From the NCBI GenBank assembly GCA_963809825.1, contig CAWELJ010000009.1, forward strand, positions 124,001 to 188,000: a stretch of 64,000 nt of DNA, in the 5' to 3' direction. The notes below the pieces were generated by a model, which ran no database searches, was not told the origin of the DNA, and was given only the letters and a program-made list of their open reading frames with translations. The DNA comes from Bog-473 sp963809825. Its GTDB lineage: Bacteria; Actinomycetota; Acidimicrobiia; Acidimicrobiales; RAAP-2. Shown piece by piece: positions 34,370 through 42,732 of the stretch; position 1 is the first letter of the stretch, and each line of letters begins with the position of its first letter. The translations under genes were made by a program, and so were the position numbers.

Positions 34370-35158
34370 GTGGCGCTCGGGAGCCTGACCGACAATGTGA
34401 CGGCGTGGTCGACGCTGGGGCTCGCCGTCGCGACTCTGGTGGTCGTGATCATCGCTCTCCACCAAGCCCGACTGACGAGGGATGCCGTGGCGGTCGCCCA
34501 AGCGGACAGCCGCGAGGCGATCAAGGCTCGGATCGACCAGCGAGCGCCCCACGTAACCTTCGTGATCAGATCGGCCGCCTTCGCGACCCTCTCGTGGAGC
34601 GAAGACGTGGTGGACGGAGCGCCCGTCCGCGAGTCTCGGGCCGAGGTGGCTTCGCTCGCGTGCTGGGTGCACGCCGTCAACGAAGGTCGCTCGAGGGGAT
34701 TGGTCTTCCTCCCGCCCGGAACCGTCGTGGCGGGGCAGCGTGACGCGATCCCGGCGTCAGCCACGGCGAGGCCGGCGGAGCCACCGCCGGAGCGGTCGAT
34801 AACGCTCGGTCCGGGGGACGACTGCCAGCTGCTCGTCGAAGTCTCCAAGCCGATCGGGGAATGGATGGAGATGGCGAAGGCAATCGGGAGTCACCGGGCG
34901 CCCCTGACACAGGAGAACCTGAACGTCTCGGACACCTTCAACGAAGGGATAATCGACACGACGCTCCTCGAGTTCCACGGATGCCCGATTCATGTCGAGG
35001 GCGATGTTCCGCTCTGGGGGGGTGAACACCCGTACGACGTAAATCTGAGCCTGACGAATCGCAACTACGCGTTCGAGGAATCGGTGCAGAAGCGTCAGAA
35101 GCGGTGGGTCGAGTCCCGCCGAGGCGGTAGTTCACACCAACGCCAGACGGGGACGTAG
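34370..35158 (+). CDS. Membrane-anchored protein of unknown function
   Basis: I do not recognise this 262-residue protein. It has one N-terminal helix (LGLAVATLVVVIIALHQA, residues 15-32), then a helical juxtamembrane segment (ARLTRDAVAVAQADSREAIK) and a soluble domain of about 200 residues with the sequence RAPHVTFVIR. This layout (one helix, coiled linker, beta-rich tail) is common in uncharacterised actinobacterial proteins. The start is a GTG at 34370; codon choice is less GC-biased at wobble positions than in neighbours, so horizontal origin is possible. Confidence 0.55.
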   Translation: MALGSLTDNVTAWSTLGLAVATLVVVIIALHQARLTRDAVAVAQADSREAIKARIDQRAPHVTFVIRSAAFATLSWSEDVVDGAPVRESRAEVASLACWVHAVNEGRSRGLVFLPPGTVVAGQRDAIPASATARPAEPPPERSITLGPGDDCQLLVEVSKPIGEWMEMAKAIGSHRAPLTQENLNVSDTFNEGIIDTTLLEFHGCPIHVEGDVPLWGGEHPYDVNLSLTNRNYAFEESVQKRQKRWVESRRGGSSHQRQTGT

Positions 35159-35393
35159 GTCGGGCTGACTTCCTCGCTGCCCGACGACCTGAACGGACGC
35201 TTGCACCGCGCCGCACGTTGCACCCAGGGTTGACGCAGCGCGGGTTGACATGGTCGCACCCGAAGTGGGTTCGAGTCGCGCACAGAACTCGACGGACTTG
35301 GGACCGCGTCGCAATGGATCTTCGGAGTGAACTGCCGGCCGAGCGGGTATCGATCCCGCTCGAGACACGCCGACCCTCCCAAGGAGCCCTCCG
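35159..35393. other. Intergenic region before the secreted Pro-rich protein
   Basis: 235 bp with no gene. A GGGTTGAC motif is repeated 16 bp apart around 35227-35250, and a perfect hairpin lies at 35340-35362. No clear -10 box. Confidence 0.4.
35340..35362 (+). other. 8-bp stem hairpin with 7-nt loop
   Basis: CGAGCGGG and CCCGCTCG form a perfect stem around the loop TATCGAT, 31 bases before the TTG start at 35394. It has the size of a tRNA T-arm but no tRNA body surrounds it. It may act as a terminator or operator. Confidence 0.5.
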
Positions 35394-36026
35394 TTGTCCT
35401 TCCCGACTCAGCCCCTGCGTTCTGCCGCGCTCGTGCCGATCGTCATCGTCGCGATCGCTGCACTCGCGGGCGTGCAGCTCGCCTCGGTGGGAGCTTCCGT
35501 TTCGACACCTCACGCACGCGCCGCGGCGTCACGGGCCGCGACCGCACGGTCGACCTCCGCCCGGACGCGCCTAGGAGCTCCAGGCCCGGCGGCGCCACCG
35601 GTGGCCGCGGCCGTCGCCGCGACGCCTTCACCGGTGACACCCACGACAGAACCGCCACCGCCACCGCCACCGCCGGCCCCTCCACCGCCGGCCCCGGCCG
35701 CCACGTCAACGACGGCTCCCGCACCTCTGCCGCCGGCCCCGAGCGAGACCGTGCCACCGCTCGGTCACGCCACCGAGTGGGGCTGCGCGGCCGCGTTGGG
35801 CTATCTCCGCGCCTACGCAGCGCCAGGCTTCACCGTGGAGTGCCCCGGCAGCGCCGAAGGCCGCCAGGCCATGACCTGCATCAACGAACCGGGCATCTGT
35901 ACGAACGCGCAGGTGATCGCCATCGCCGATGCATGTCCGGCGGGGTACATGAACGAAGCCTCGAACTCCTGGGTGCTGACCGGGCAGTCCGCTGCGCCCC
36001 TCGATCCGTTCGGGTCGTGCCCCTGA
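35394..36026 (+). CDS. Secreted or membrane-anchored protein with Pro-rich linker and Cys-containing C-terminal domain
   Basis: A 210-residue protein. An N-terminal hydrophobic segment (AALVPIVIVAIAALAGVQLA) would export or anchor it. Residues 60-125 are a Pro/Ala/Thr linker (nine or more prolines in a row of PPPPPAPPPP type). The C-terminal 90 residues form a compact domain with six Cys (WGCAAALGYL, FTVECPG, AMTCINEPGICTN, IADACPAGYMNEASNSWV) probably disulphide-bonded outside the cell. I cannot name the family. The start is a TTG with AAGGAG 9 bases upstream. Confidence 0.7.
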   Translation: MSFPTQPLRSAALVPIVIVAIAALAGVQLASVGASVSTPHARAAASRAATARSTSARTRLGAPGPAAPPVAAAVAATPSPVTPTTEPPPPPPPPAPPPPAPAATSTTAPAPLPPAPSETVPPLGHATEWGCAAALGYLRAYAAPGFTVECPGSAEGRQAMTCINEPGICTNAQVIAIADACPAGYMNEASNSWVLTGQSAAPLDPFGSCP

Positions 36027-36048
36027 GAGCCCGCGGCCCCCGCAACGG

Positions 36049-37233
36049 CTAGCTCAGCGCTCCCGACTGGCGCAGCTTCGCGACCACATCTGCGGAGACA
36101 CCCCACTCGACCAACCCCGAGACCGTGTCGGCGCCCGGAGGAGAGGGCGGCGAGGAGATGGCCGAGGGCGTGCGCGAGAAGCGGGGCGCCGGGGCCGGCT
36201 GCACCGCTCCCTCGACGTCCACGAAGGTCCCGCGCGCCACGTTGTGCGGGTGGAGGTGCGCCTCCCACGGCGAGAGCACGGGCGCGACGCAGGCGTCGGT
36301 GCCGTCGAAGATCTTGGTCCACTCCTCCCGGGTCTTCGACCTGAAGATCTCGGTGAAGCGTGCCTTCATCGCCGGCCAGTCGTCGCGCGCCATCTGGTGG
36401 GGCAACGAGGCGTCACCCTCGAGCCCGAGGCCCTTGAGGAGCTCGGCATAGAACTGCGCCTCGATGCCGCCGACGGCCATCCACTTCCCGTCGGCCGTCT
36501 CGTAGACCTCGTAGAAGGGAGCGCCCGTGTCGAGCATGTTCGTCCCCCGGTCGTCGTTCCAGAGCCCGTGGCGGTGGAAGGCGTGGATCATCGTCATCAG
36601 CGACGCTGCGCCGTCGACCATGGCCGCGTCGACCACCTGCCCCTCACCCGAACGGGCGGCCTCCAGCAGCGCCGCCACCATCCCGAACGCCAACAGCATG
36701 CCGCCGCCGCCGAAGTCGCCGACGAGGTTGAGGGGTGGGACGGGCGCGGAGTCTGCCCGTCCGAGCGACCACAGCGCGCCGCCGATGGCGATGTAGTCGA
36801 TGTCGTGCCCGGCCATGGAGGCCATCGGCCCGTCCTGGCCCCACCCGGTCATGCGGCCGTAGACGAGGCGCTTGTTGCGCGCGAAGCACTCGTCGGGCCC
36901 CACCCCCAGGCGCTCGGCCACACCGGGCCGGAACCCCTCGATCAGCCCGTCGGCCTGCTCGACGAGGCCGAGTACGAGCTCGAGGGCGTCGGGGTTCTTG
37001 AGGTCGATGCCCACCGAGGGCCGGGAGCGGTTCAGCAGGTCCCAGTACGAGCCGGCCCCGGACGTGGCGAACGCCTCCCCCGCCTCGACGGCCCCGGCGG
37101 GCGCCCGCTCCAGGCGCAATACCTGGGCACCGGCGTCGGCCAGCATCATGCAGGTGTAGGGCGCCGGCCCGATCCCCGCCAGCTCGATGATCTTGATCCC
37201 GCTCAGCGGGCCACTGCGCACTCGCTCGACCAT
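36049..37233 (-). CDS. CaiB/BaiF family III CoA-transferase, alpha-methylacyl-CoA racemase type
   Basis: The N-terminus SGPLSGIKIIELAGIGPAPYTCMMLADAGA, then DLKNPDALELVLGLVEQAD, GRMTGWGQDGPMASMAGHDIDYIAIGG and the catalytic Asp in DAAMVDGAASLM, fit alpha-methylacyl-CoA racemases (the HDIDYIA and Glu/Asp proton shuttles). It would epimerise 2-methyl-branched acyl-CoAs for beta-oxidation; an acyl-CoA dehydrogenase is encoded nearby at 39392-40567. The ATG at 37233 gives 394 residues; an upstream TTG would add 12. The family also includes CoA-transferases, so the exact reaction is uncertain. Confidence 0.9.
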   Translation of the reverse strand: MVERVRSGPLSGIKIIELAGIGPAPYTCMMLADAGAQVLRLERAPAGAVEAGEAFATSGAGSYWDLLNRSRPSVGIDLKNPDALELVLGLVEQADGLIEGFRPGVAERLGVGPDECFARNKRLVYGRMTGWGQDGPMASMAGHDIDYIAIGGALWSLGRADSAPVPPLNLVGDFGGGGMLLAFGMVAALLEAARSGEGQVVDAAMVDGAASLMTMIHAFHRHGLWNDDRGTNMLDTGAPFYEVYETADGKWMAVGGIEAQFYAELLKGLGLEGDASLPHQMARDDWPAMKARFTEIFRSKTREEWTKIFDGTDACVAPVLSPWEAHLHPHNVARGTFVDVEGAVQPAPAPRFSRTPSAISSPPSPPGADTVSGLVEWGVSADVVAKLRQSGALS

Positions 37234-37333
37234 CGCAGGATCGTGACCCGGCCCGGCCGGGGCGGTCAAGCCGGGGTCCGGGTCAGCCCGGTGACGACAC
37301 CGGCCCGGCGGCGGGCTGCGTCAAGCTGGGGGC

Positions 37334-38356
37334 GTGCCCACGGCCCGCGCCCCCGGACGCGTCACCATCATCGGCGACCACACCGACTACAACGGCGGCC
37401 TCTCGCTGCCGATGGCCATCGAACTGGCCACCGAGGTCACCTTCACCGCCAAGCCGGGCAGCTTCCTCGTCGGGATCGACTCCGACCAGTTCCCGGACCA
37501 GCCCCTCGAGATCGCACTGGGCAGCACCGCCCCGGTCCCCGTCGAGGCCCTCTTGGCGGCCGGACTCCTCCGGCTCCAGCCTCCACCCTCGGGCGGCAGC
37601 ATCCGGGTCACCAGCACCATCCCGGTGGGAGCCGGCCTGTCCTCGAGCGCCGCCTTCTCGGTCGCGCTCCTCCTCGCACTCGGGCACGACCCGGACCCGC
37701 TCGCCCTGGCCCGCGCCTGCCAGGAGGCAGAGCGGGGCGCGGGATCGCACGTGGGCCTCCTCGATCCGCTCGCCAGCGCCGCCGCCCAGGCGGGCCATGC
37801 GCTCCGCATCGACTTCGCGACCCTCGAGACCCGCCCGGTGCCCGTCCCCGTCGAGGCAGCCTTCGTGATCGTGCACAGCGAGAGCCCGCGCCTCTTGACC
37901 ACGACGCCCTACGCGACCCGGCGCGCCGAGTGCGAGCGGGCGGCCCACATCCTCGGGCGGCCGCTCGGCACCTGTGCGCTCGGTGACCTCAGCGAGCTCA
38001 CCGACCCCGTCCTGCGGCGGAGGGCCCGCCATGTCGTGACCGAGTGCGGACGGGTCGACGAAGCCGTGCGGCTGCTCACCCGGGGCAACCTGAGCGGCCT
38101 CGGGGCGGTCATGACCGAGGGCCACCGCAGCCTGGCGGCCGATTACAAGGTCTCCGTGCCCGCGGTCGACGACCTCGTGGAGGAGCTGCTCGCGCAGCCG
38201 GGCGTCCTCGGGGCCCGCATGACCGGCGGCGGCTTCGGCGGCTGCGTCCTGGCCCTGTGCGTGCCCGACTCGCCGGCCTTGGACCCCGCGGCACACGCGC
38301 CTCGGCGCGCCTGGCGCGTCAGCCCGTCTGTCGGCGCAACGCGTCTTGTGACGTAG
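37334..38356 (+). CDS. galK: Galactokinase-like GHMP kinase
   Basis: Galactokinase phosphorylates galactose with ATP. GalK signature APGRVTIIGDHTDYNGGLSLPMAIE is at residues 6-30, the GHMP ATP loop PVGAGLSSSAAFSVALLLAL at 97-116, and motif 3 GARMTGGGFGGCVLALC near 300. The start is a GTG at 37334. It is 340 residues, somewhat short; the last 25 residues (PAAHAPRRAWRVSPSVGATRLVT) do not match the family and overlap the trpD stop by 38 bp on the other strand. There is no galT or galE nearby, so galactose as substrate is not proven; other GHMP sugar kinases have similar motifs. Confidence 0.85.
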   Translation: MPTARAPGRVTIIGDHTDYNGGLSLPMAIELATEVTFTAKPGSFLVGIDSDQFPDQPLEIALGSTAPVPVEALLAAGLLRLQPPPSGGSIRVTSTIPVGAGLSSSAAFSVALLLALGHDPDPLALARACQEAERGAGSHVGLLDPLASAAAQAGHALRIDFATLETRPVPVPVEAAFVIVHSESPRLLTTTPYATRRAECERAAHILGRPLGTCALGDLSELTDPVLRRRARHVVTECGRVDEAVRLLTRGNLSGLGAVMTEGHRSLAADYKVSVPAVDDLVEELLAQPGVLGARMTGGGFGGCVLALCVPDSPALDPAAHAPRRAWRVSPSVGATRLVT

Positions 38357-39401
38357 CGACCAGCGCATCGAGCACGCCGACGGCCCGGCCGCTGTCGACC
38401 GACTCGGCGGCCAGCTCGACGCCGCTCGCCAGGTCGGGAACCCGGCCGGCCACCACGAGCGCCGCCGCGGCGTTGAGCACCCCGATGTCCCGCCGGGCGC
38501 TGCGCTCCCCCTCGAGCACCGTGCGGATGACGCGCGCGTTGAAGGAGGCATCGCCGCCCCGCAGGTCCTCCATGGTGGCCCGCTGGAAACCCAAAGAGGC
38601 GGGGTCGATCCGCCAGTCGCGCACCTCGTACTCCCCCGAGCCGTCCCCGGTGACCTCGAGCACGCTCGACGGGGACGTCACGCTCAGCTCGTCCAGGCCG
38701 TCGTCGGCGTGGACGATCATGGCGTGCCGGCTGCCCGTCGCCCCGAAGACCCCGGCCATGATGGGACCCATCGTCTCGTCACTCACGCCCACGAGTTGGT
38801 GCGTGGTCCGTGCCGGGTTGATCAGCGGGCCGAGGAAGTTGAACACGGTCGGCACGCCGAGCTCCTTGCGCACCGGTCCCACGAAGCGCATGGCGGGATG
38901 GAAGCGCTGGGCGAAGCAGAAGCCCATGCCGGCCTCCGCGACGCAGCGAGCGACGCCCTCGGGCCCGACTTCGATCGCGACACCGAGCGCCTCGAGCACG
39001 TCGGCCGTGCCCACGGACGAGGAGGCGGCGCGGTTGCCGTGCTTGCAGACGGGCACGCCACTGCCCGCCGTGATGAACGCCGCCAGGGTGGTCACGTTGA
39101 TGCTGGCCAGCCGGTCGCCCCCGGTGCCGACGAGGTCCACCACGACGGGGTCGTCCGAGCCCGACGACCCGGTGCCCGGGGTCAATGGGCACGGTACGGC
39201 GGCCTCGAGCATCGCCCGCGCCAATCCCGTCACCTCCTCGGCCGTTTCCCCCTTGGCGTGCAGAAGGGCGAGGAAGGCCCCGACCTGCGCCGGCGTGGCG
39301 TCACCGGCCAGGACCACCGCCAGGGCGTCCTCCGCCTCCGGCGCAGTGAGCGACTCGCGGCGCGACAGCCGGGTCAGGACCTCGGACCAGCTCAGTCCCA
39401 C
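38319..39401 (-). CDS. trpD: Anthranilate phosphoribosyltransferase
   Basis: TrpD joins anthranilate to PRPP in tryptophan synthesis. The PRPP loop DLVGTGGDRLASINVTTLAAFI, KHGNRAASSSVGTADVLEALG, FCFAQRFHPAMRFVGPVRKELG and the FNFLGPLINPARTTHQLVGV segment are complete. The start is GTG 39401 (or 39404), overlapping the acyl-CoA dehydrogenase stop by 10 bp; this yields 360 residues. The other trp genes are not in the window. It is translationally coupled to a fatty-acid enzyme, an unusual neighbour. Confidence 0.95.
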   Translation of the reverse strand: MGLSWSEVLTRLSRRESLTAPEAEDALAVVLAGDATPAQVGAFLALLHAKGETAEEVTGLARAMLEAAVPCPLTPGTGSSGSDDPVVVDLVGTGGDRLASINVTTLAAFITAGSGVPVCKHGNRAASSSVGTADVLEALGVAIEVGPEGVARCVAEAGMGFCFAQRFHPAMRFVGPVRKELGVPTVFNFLGPLINPARTTHQLVGVSDETMGPIMAGVFGATGSRHAMIVHADDGLDELSVTSPSSVLEVTGDGSGEYEVRDWRIDPASLGFQRATMEDLRGGDASFNARVIRTVLEGERSARRDIGVLNAAAALVVAGRVPDLASGVELAAESVDSGRAVGVLDALVATSQDALRRQTG

Positions 39402-40567
39402 CACAGATCCCGGTCGAGGACGCCCCGGGCGATCAGGCCCAGCTGTACCTGCGACGTGCCCTCGACGATCGTCAGCTGCTTGGCGTCGCGGTACCACTGC
39501 TCGGTCGGATGGTCCTCCATGTAGCCGGCGGCGCCCAGCAGCTGGACGGCGAGCGACGAGGCGCGCACGGCCAGCTCGGTGGCGTGGTACTTGGCCATGG
39601 AGAGGAAGGGGACGTACTCCATGGTGAACTTCCCGGCGTCGGCGAGCACCGCCGCCCGATAGGTCAGGAGCCGGGCAGCCTCGATGTCGACGGCGCACTT
39701 GGCGATCTCCCATTGGATGCCCTGGAAGTCGGCGATGGTCTTCCCGAATGCGGCCCGCTGCTGGACGTACTCGGTGGCGTACATCAGAGCGCCCTCGGCC
39801 AGGCCGATGCCGCGGGCGGCGACGATCGGGCGCATGGCGTTCAGGCCCAGCATGGCGAGACGGAAGCCGCCCACCTCGCCGATGACGTTCTCCGCCGGCA
39901 CGTGGACGTCGGTCAGGACGAGCTCGCCGGTGTCGACGCCGCGTACGCCCATCTTGTGGTCCGTCCGCCCGACCTCCACCCCCTCCCAGCCTCGCTCGAC
40001 GATGAAGGCCGTGACCGAGTCGTGCGCCCGGCTGGCCGGGTCGCTCGTCTTGGCGAACACGGTGTACCAGTCGGCCTCCCGCACGCCTGACATCCAGCAC
40101 TTCGTGCCGTTGAGCACCCAGCCGCCGTCCGACCCGTCGTCGGGCACCCCGCGAGTCCGCATGCCCATTACATCGCTGCCGGCCTGGGGCTCCGAGAGGC
40201 CGAAGGCGGCCCGCAGCGTGCCGTCGCAGATCCCGGGCAGGTAGCGCCGCTTCTGCTCCTCGGTGCCGGCAATCATGACGGGGCCCGTGGGCAACCGGGT
40301 CAGCAGCAACATCAGGGCCGCCGTGTTGGAGTACTTGGCCACCTCCTCGATGGCGATGGCAAGCCCGAGGATCCCCGCGCCCGAGCCGCCGTAGTCGACC
40401 GGGAGGCACAGCCCGAGCAGGCCGGCGTCGCGAAAGGCCTCGTAGATGTCGGACGGGTAGGCCCCCTCCTTGTCGATGGCACGGGCCCGGGGCTTCACCT
40501 TGTCCTCCGCGAGCCGCCGCACCGAATCGCGGAGCTCGAGCAGCTCGTCGGGGAGGTCGAAATGCAC
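39392..40567 (-). CDS. Acyl-CoA dehydrogenase
   Basis: An FAD-dependent enzyme for alpha,beta-oxidation of acyl-CoAs. The N-terminal helical domain starts MHFDLPDELLELRDSVRRLA; the FAD/substrate region is AFGLSEPQAGSDVMGMRT; RAAFGKTIADFQGIQW and LLGAAGYMEDHPTEQWYRDAK follow; the catalytic Glu sits in IVEGTSQVQ (YEGT in most homologues, here VEGT with the Glu kept). 391 residues is normal. Chain-length or branch specificity cannot be read. It may act with the racemase at 36049-37233. It diverges from the LCP gene with 43 bp between starts. Confidence 0.93.
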   Translation of the reverse strand: MHFDLPDELLELRDSVRRLAEDKVKPRARAIDKEGAYPSDIYEAFRDAGLLGLCLPVDYGGSGAGILGLAIAIEEVAKYSNTAALMLLLTRLPTGPVMIAGTEEQKRRYLPGICDGTLRAAFGLSEPQAGSDVMGMRTRGVPDDGSDGGWVLNGTKCWMSGVREADWYTVFAKTSDPASRAHDSVTAFIVERGWEGVEVGRTDHKMGVRGVDTGELVLTDVHVPAENVIGEVGGFRLAMLGLNAMRPIVAARGIGLAEGALMYATEYVQQRAAFGKTIADFQGIQWEIAKCAVDIEAARLLTYRAAVLADAGKFTMEYVPFLSMAKYHATELAVRASSLAVQLLGAAGYMEDHPTEQWYRDAKQLTIVEGTSQVQLGLIARGVLDRDLWWD

Positions 40568-40610
40568 GGGCGCAGGCTACCGGACCTCTCGGCCAGGTAT
40601 TTTCTGATTC

Positions 40611-42293
40611 TTGACGCCCGACGAACCCGATTCCCGCCAGCCGCCCGACTCCGCCGGGGTCGCTCCCGAGTCGGCACGGTCGCGGGCAGACCTGCAGGCC
40701 GAACTGCGCACGACGCGACGTAAGGAGCAGAAGCACCAGCACCGTTGGCGGCGGCGCATCCTCTACACGCTGTCCTTCATCGTCCTCATCGCCGCGCTCG
40801 GTGCCGGTGGCCTCTACGTCTACGCGGTCTACCGCTACGACCAGATCAAGAAGATCCACGCCAAGCACCTGGTGGCCGAGGCCCCACCGGGCAAGCCGTT
40901 CAACCTCTTGCTCGTGGGCTCTGACTCCCGGGCCTTCGTGTCGAACGCCACCCAGGTCAGGGCGTTCGGCAACGACGCCAGCGCGGGAGGTAATCGGAGC
41001 GACGTGACGATGGTGGCGCACTTCGTCCCCGCCGCCAAGACGGTGACCGTGCTGTCGATCCCCCGCGATCTCTGGGTCGACATCCCGGGCAACGGGAGCA
41101 TTCAGGGCATGAACCGCATCAACGCCGCGTTCAACTCGGGACCCGACCTCCTGATCCAGACGATCGAGAAGGACCTGGGCATCCCCATCAACCACTACGT
41201 GGCGGTCAACTTCCCGGGATTCTCCGGCATGGTCGACGCGCTGGGCGGCATCACCATGAACTTCCCGACCCAGGTGAAGGACCAGTTCACGGGCCTCGAC
41301 GTCACCACTACCGGCTGCCAGTCCGTGAACGGGATGGTCGCGCTCCAACTCGTGCGCAGCCGCCACCTCTACTACATGAATCCCAACGGTTACTGGGAAT
41401 ACGACGGCCTGTCGGACTTCAGCCGCATCCAGCGCCAGGACGCCTTCTTCCGGGCCGTGCTCGCCAAGCTGAACCAATCGATCACCAACCCCTTCGCCGT
41501 CAACTCGTTCATCGGCGCCGCCGTCGGCAACCTCACCATCGACGACACGCTCAGCCAAGGGGCCCTCTTCCACATCGCCCAGGATTTCCGGGGGCTCCCG
41601 TCGTCCCGACTGGTCACCGAGACGCTGCCCACCCTGGGGTACACGACCGACGGCGGCGCATCCGTGCTGAAGCTGGCGCAGCCCTACGCGCAGAACATGA
41701 TCGACGCCTTCAACCAGATCGGGGCGACGCCGGCGCCGGCGATCACGCCCGTCGGCGCGTCCAGGGGCAAGAGCGTCCCGACCACGACCGTGCCGACGGA
41801 ACCCCACAGCCAGGTCGCCGTGAACGTCCTGAACGCGTCGACGCTCAACGGCATCGCCGGCACCACGGCGGCGGCCCTCTCCGCCCAGGGCTTCGATGTC
41901 ACCGAGATCGGCGACGCCTCGTCACCCCTCGGCGCGGGCGGACCCTCCGAGATCCATTACGGCCCGTCCGGTCACGAGGCCGCGGTCACGCTCCAATCGG
42001 TCCTCAGCGGACCGGTGACCCTCGTGCCCGACCCGACCCTGAGCGGTCAGACGGTCTCGCTGCTCGTCGCGGGCTCCCCGCTCACCATCACCGGGTCGTC
42101 GCCGGGCGGTACCGCGGCGGCCGCCACGAGCACGACCACCGTCCCGGGCGGGCCGACGACGACGACCACGACCACGATCCCTGCGGACGTCTATGCCAAC
42201 ACGCAGCCCGAGCCCTGGAACCCGTTCCCCTGCACCCTCGGCCAGTCGACCCAGGCGTCACCCCGGACCACGACCACGGTGCGGCAGAAGTAG
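40611..42293 (+). CDS. LytR-CpsA-Psr (LCP) family glycopolymer ligase with LytR_C domain
   Basis: LCP enzymes attach glycopolymers such as arabinogalactan or teichoic acids to peptidoglycan. The protein has a cytosolic N-terminus, one membrane helix (ILYTLSFIVLIAALGAGGLYVY, residues 45-66), the LCP domain (NLLLVGSDSRAF, RSDVTMVAHFVPAAKTVTVLSIPRDLWVDIP, FSRIQRQDAFFRAVLAKL with the catalytic Arg pairs), and a C-terminal LytR_C domain (VAVNVLNASTLNGIAGTTAAALSAQGF). The tail is Thr-rich (TTTTTTIP). The start is a TTG at 40611. A TATTTT -10-like element at 40598-40603 lies 7 bases upstream, which would put the 5' end at the start codon; a leaderless transcript is possible. Confidence 0.92.
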   Translation: MTPDEPDSRQPPDSAGVAPESARSRADLQAELRTTRRKEQKHQHRWRRRILYTLSFIVLIAALGAGGLYVYAVYRYDQIKKIHAKHLVAEAPPGKPFNLLLVGSDSRAFVSNATQVRAFGNDASAGGNRSDVTMVAHFVPAAKTVTVLSIPRDLWVDIPGNGSIQGMNRINAAFNSGPDLLIQTIEKDLGIPINHYVAVNFPGFSGMVDALGGITMNFPTQVKDQFTGLDVTTTGCQSVNGMVALQLVRSRHLYYMNPNGYWEYDGLSDFSRIQRQDAFFRAVLAKLNQSITNPFAVNSFIGAAVGNLTIDDTLSQGALFHIAQDFRGLPSSRLVTETLPTLGYTTDGGASVLKLAQPYAQNMIDAFNQIGATPAPAITPVGASRGKSVPTTTVPTEPHSQVAVNVLNASTLNGIAGTTAAALSAQGFDVTEIGDASSPLGAGGPSEIHYGPSGHEAAVTLQSVLSGPVTLVPDPTLSGQTVSLLVAGSPLTITGSSPGGTAAAATSTTTVPGGPTTTTTTTIPADVYANTQPEPWNPFPCTLGQSTQASPRTTTTVRQK

Positions 42294-42300
42294 GTGCCCC

Positions 42301-42322
42301 GGCCCGGAGAGCCGCTCGGGCC
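42301..42322. terminator. GC hairpin between the convergent LCP and whiB genes
   Basis: GGCCCG at 42301-42306 pairs with CGGGCC at 42317-42322 around a 10-base loop, between two converging genes. There is no clear U-run, so it is a likely but unproven bidirectional terminator. Confidence 0.4.
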
Positions 42323-42326
42323 GTGC

Positions 42327-42566
42327 TCAGGCCGACTTGCGGCGCTGCCGAACGATCCGGCGGCGCTCCCGCTCGGTCGTCCCGCCCCAGATGCCCTCAC
42401 GCTCGCGGTAGGCCAGGGCGTGCTCCAGGCACGCCTGACGGACCGGGCAGACGGCGCAGACAGCCTTGGCCTCGGCCGCGTCGGCCTCGTCCTCGGTGAC
42501 GGGGTAGAACGCCTCGACGTCGAGACCCCGGCAGGCTGCTTGCTTGCGCCACGTGGTGGCGATCAT
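42327..42566 (-). CDS. WhiB-family transcriptional regulator
   Basis: WhiB-like proteins carry a 4Fe-4S cluster and control transcription by binding sigma factors, often in response to redox change. The 79-residue protein has the four ligand cysteines (AACRGLD, then AVCAVCPVRQAC), the GIWGG turn and a basic tail TERERRRIVRQRRKSA. The ATG at 42566 has AGGAAG 8 bases upstream; earlier starts would add unrelated residues. It is the next gene downstream of the peroxide-stress operon, on the same strand. Which WhiB class it belongs to cannot be decided by eye. Confidence 0.95.
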   Translation of the reverse strand: MIATTWRKQAACRGLDVEAFYPVTEDEADAAEAKAVCAVCPVRQACLEHALAYREREGIWGGTTERERRRIVRQRRKSA

Positions 42567-42677
42567 GGGAAACACTTCCTCGTATCGGACAATTCGGTGG
42601 ATATATGAATTCGCCCTGTTCGGGGGGCCTTCCGGCGCATCCTCCGGCGGCATTCCATCCGATTTAGGCGAACGAAG

Positions 42678-42707
42678 AGTATGGCTTACAAAGTGAGCTT
42701 CTGTAAA
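42678..42707 (-). promoter_or_regulatory. Candidate sigma-70-type promoter for whiB
   Basis: Minus strand: TTTACA (42702-42707), an 18-bp spacer, and CATACT (42678-42683). It lies about 110 bp upstream of the whiB ATG in an AT-richer stretch. Five of six and four of six matches to consensus; this could be chance. Confidence 0.4.
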
Positions 42708-42732
42708 GACTTGCGCACAGAATTGTCCCTGG

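Noticed and set aside
34101..34388. Small plus-strand gene with GGAGG before ATG
   Set aside because: It has an atypical composition, no recognisable domain, and overlaps the better-supported gene at 34370.
35340..35362. tRNA or attachment-site remnant
   Set aside because: The hairpin is like a T-arm but no acceptor, D or anticodon arm can be built around it, and no integrase gene is present.
38319..41807. 1162-codon minus-strand frame containing trpD
   Set aside because: Only the last 360 codons are TrpD; upstream it is out of frame with the acyl-CoA dehydrogenase and antisense to the LCP gene.
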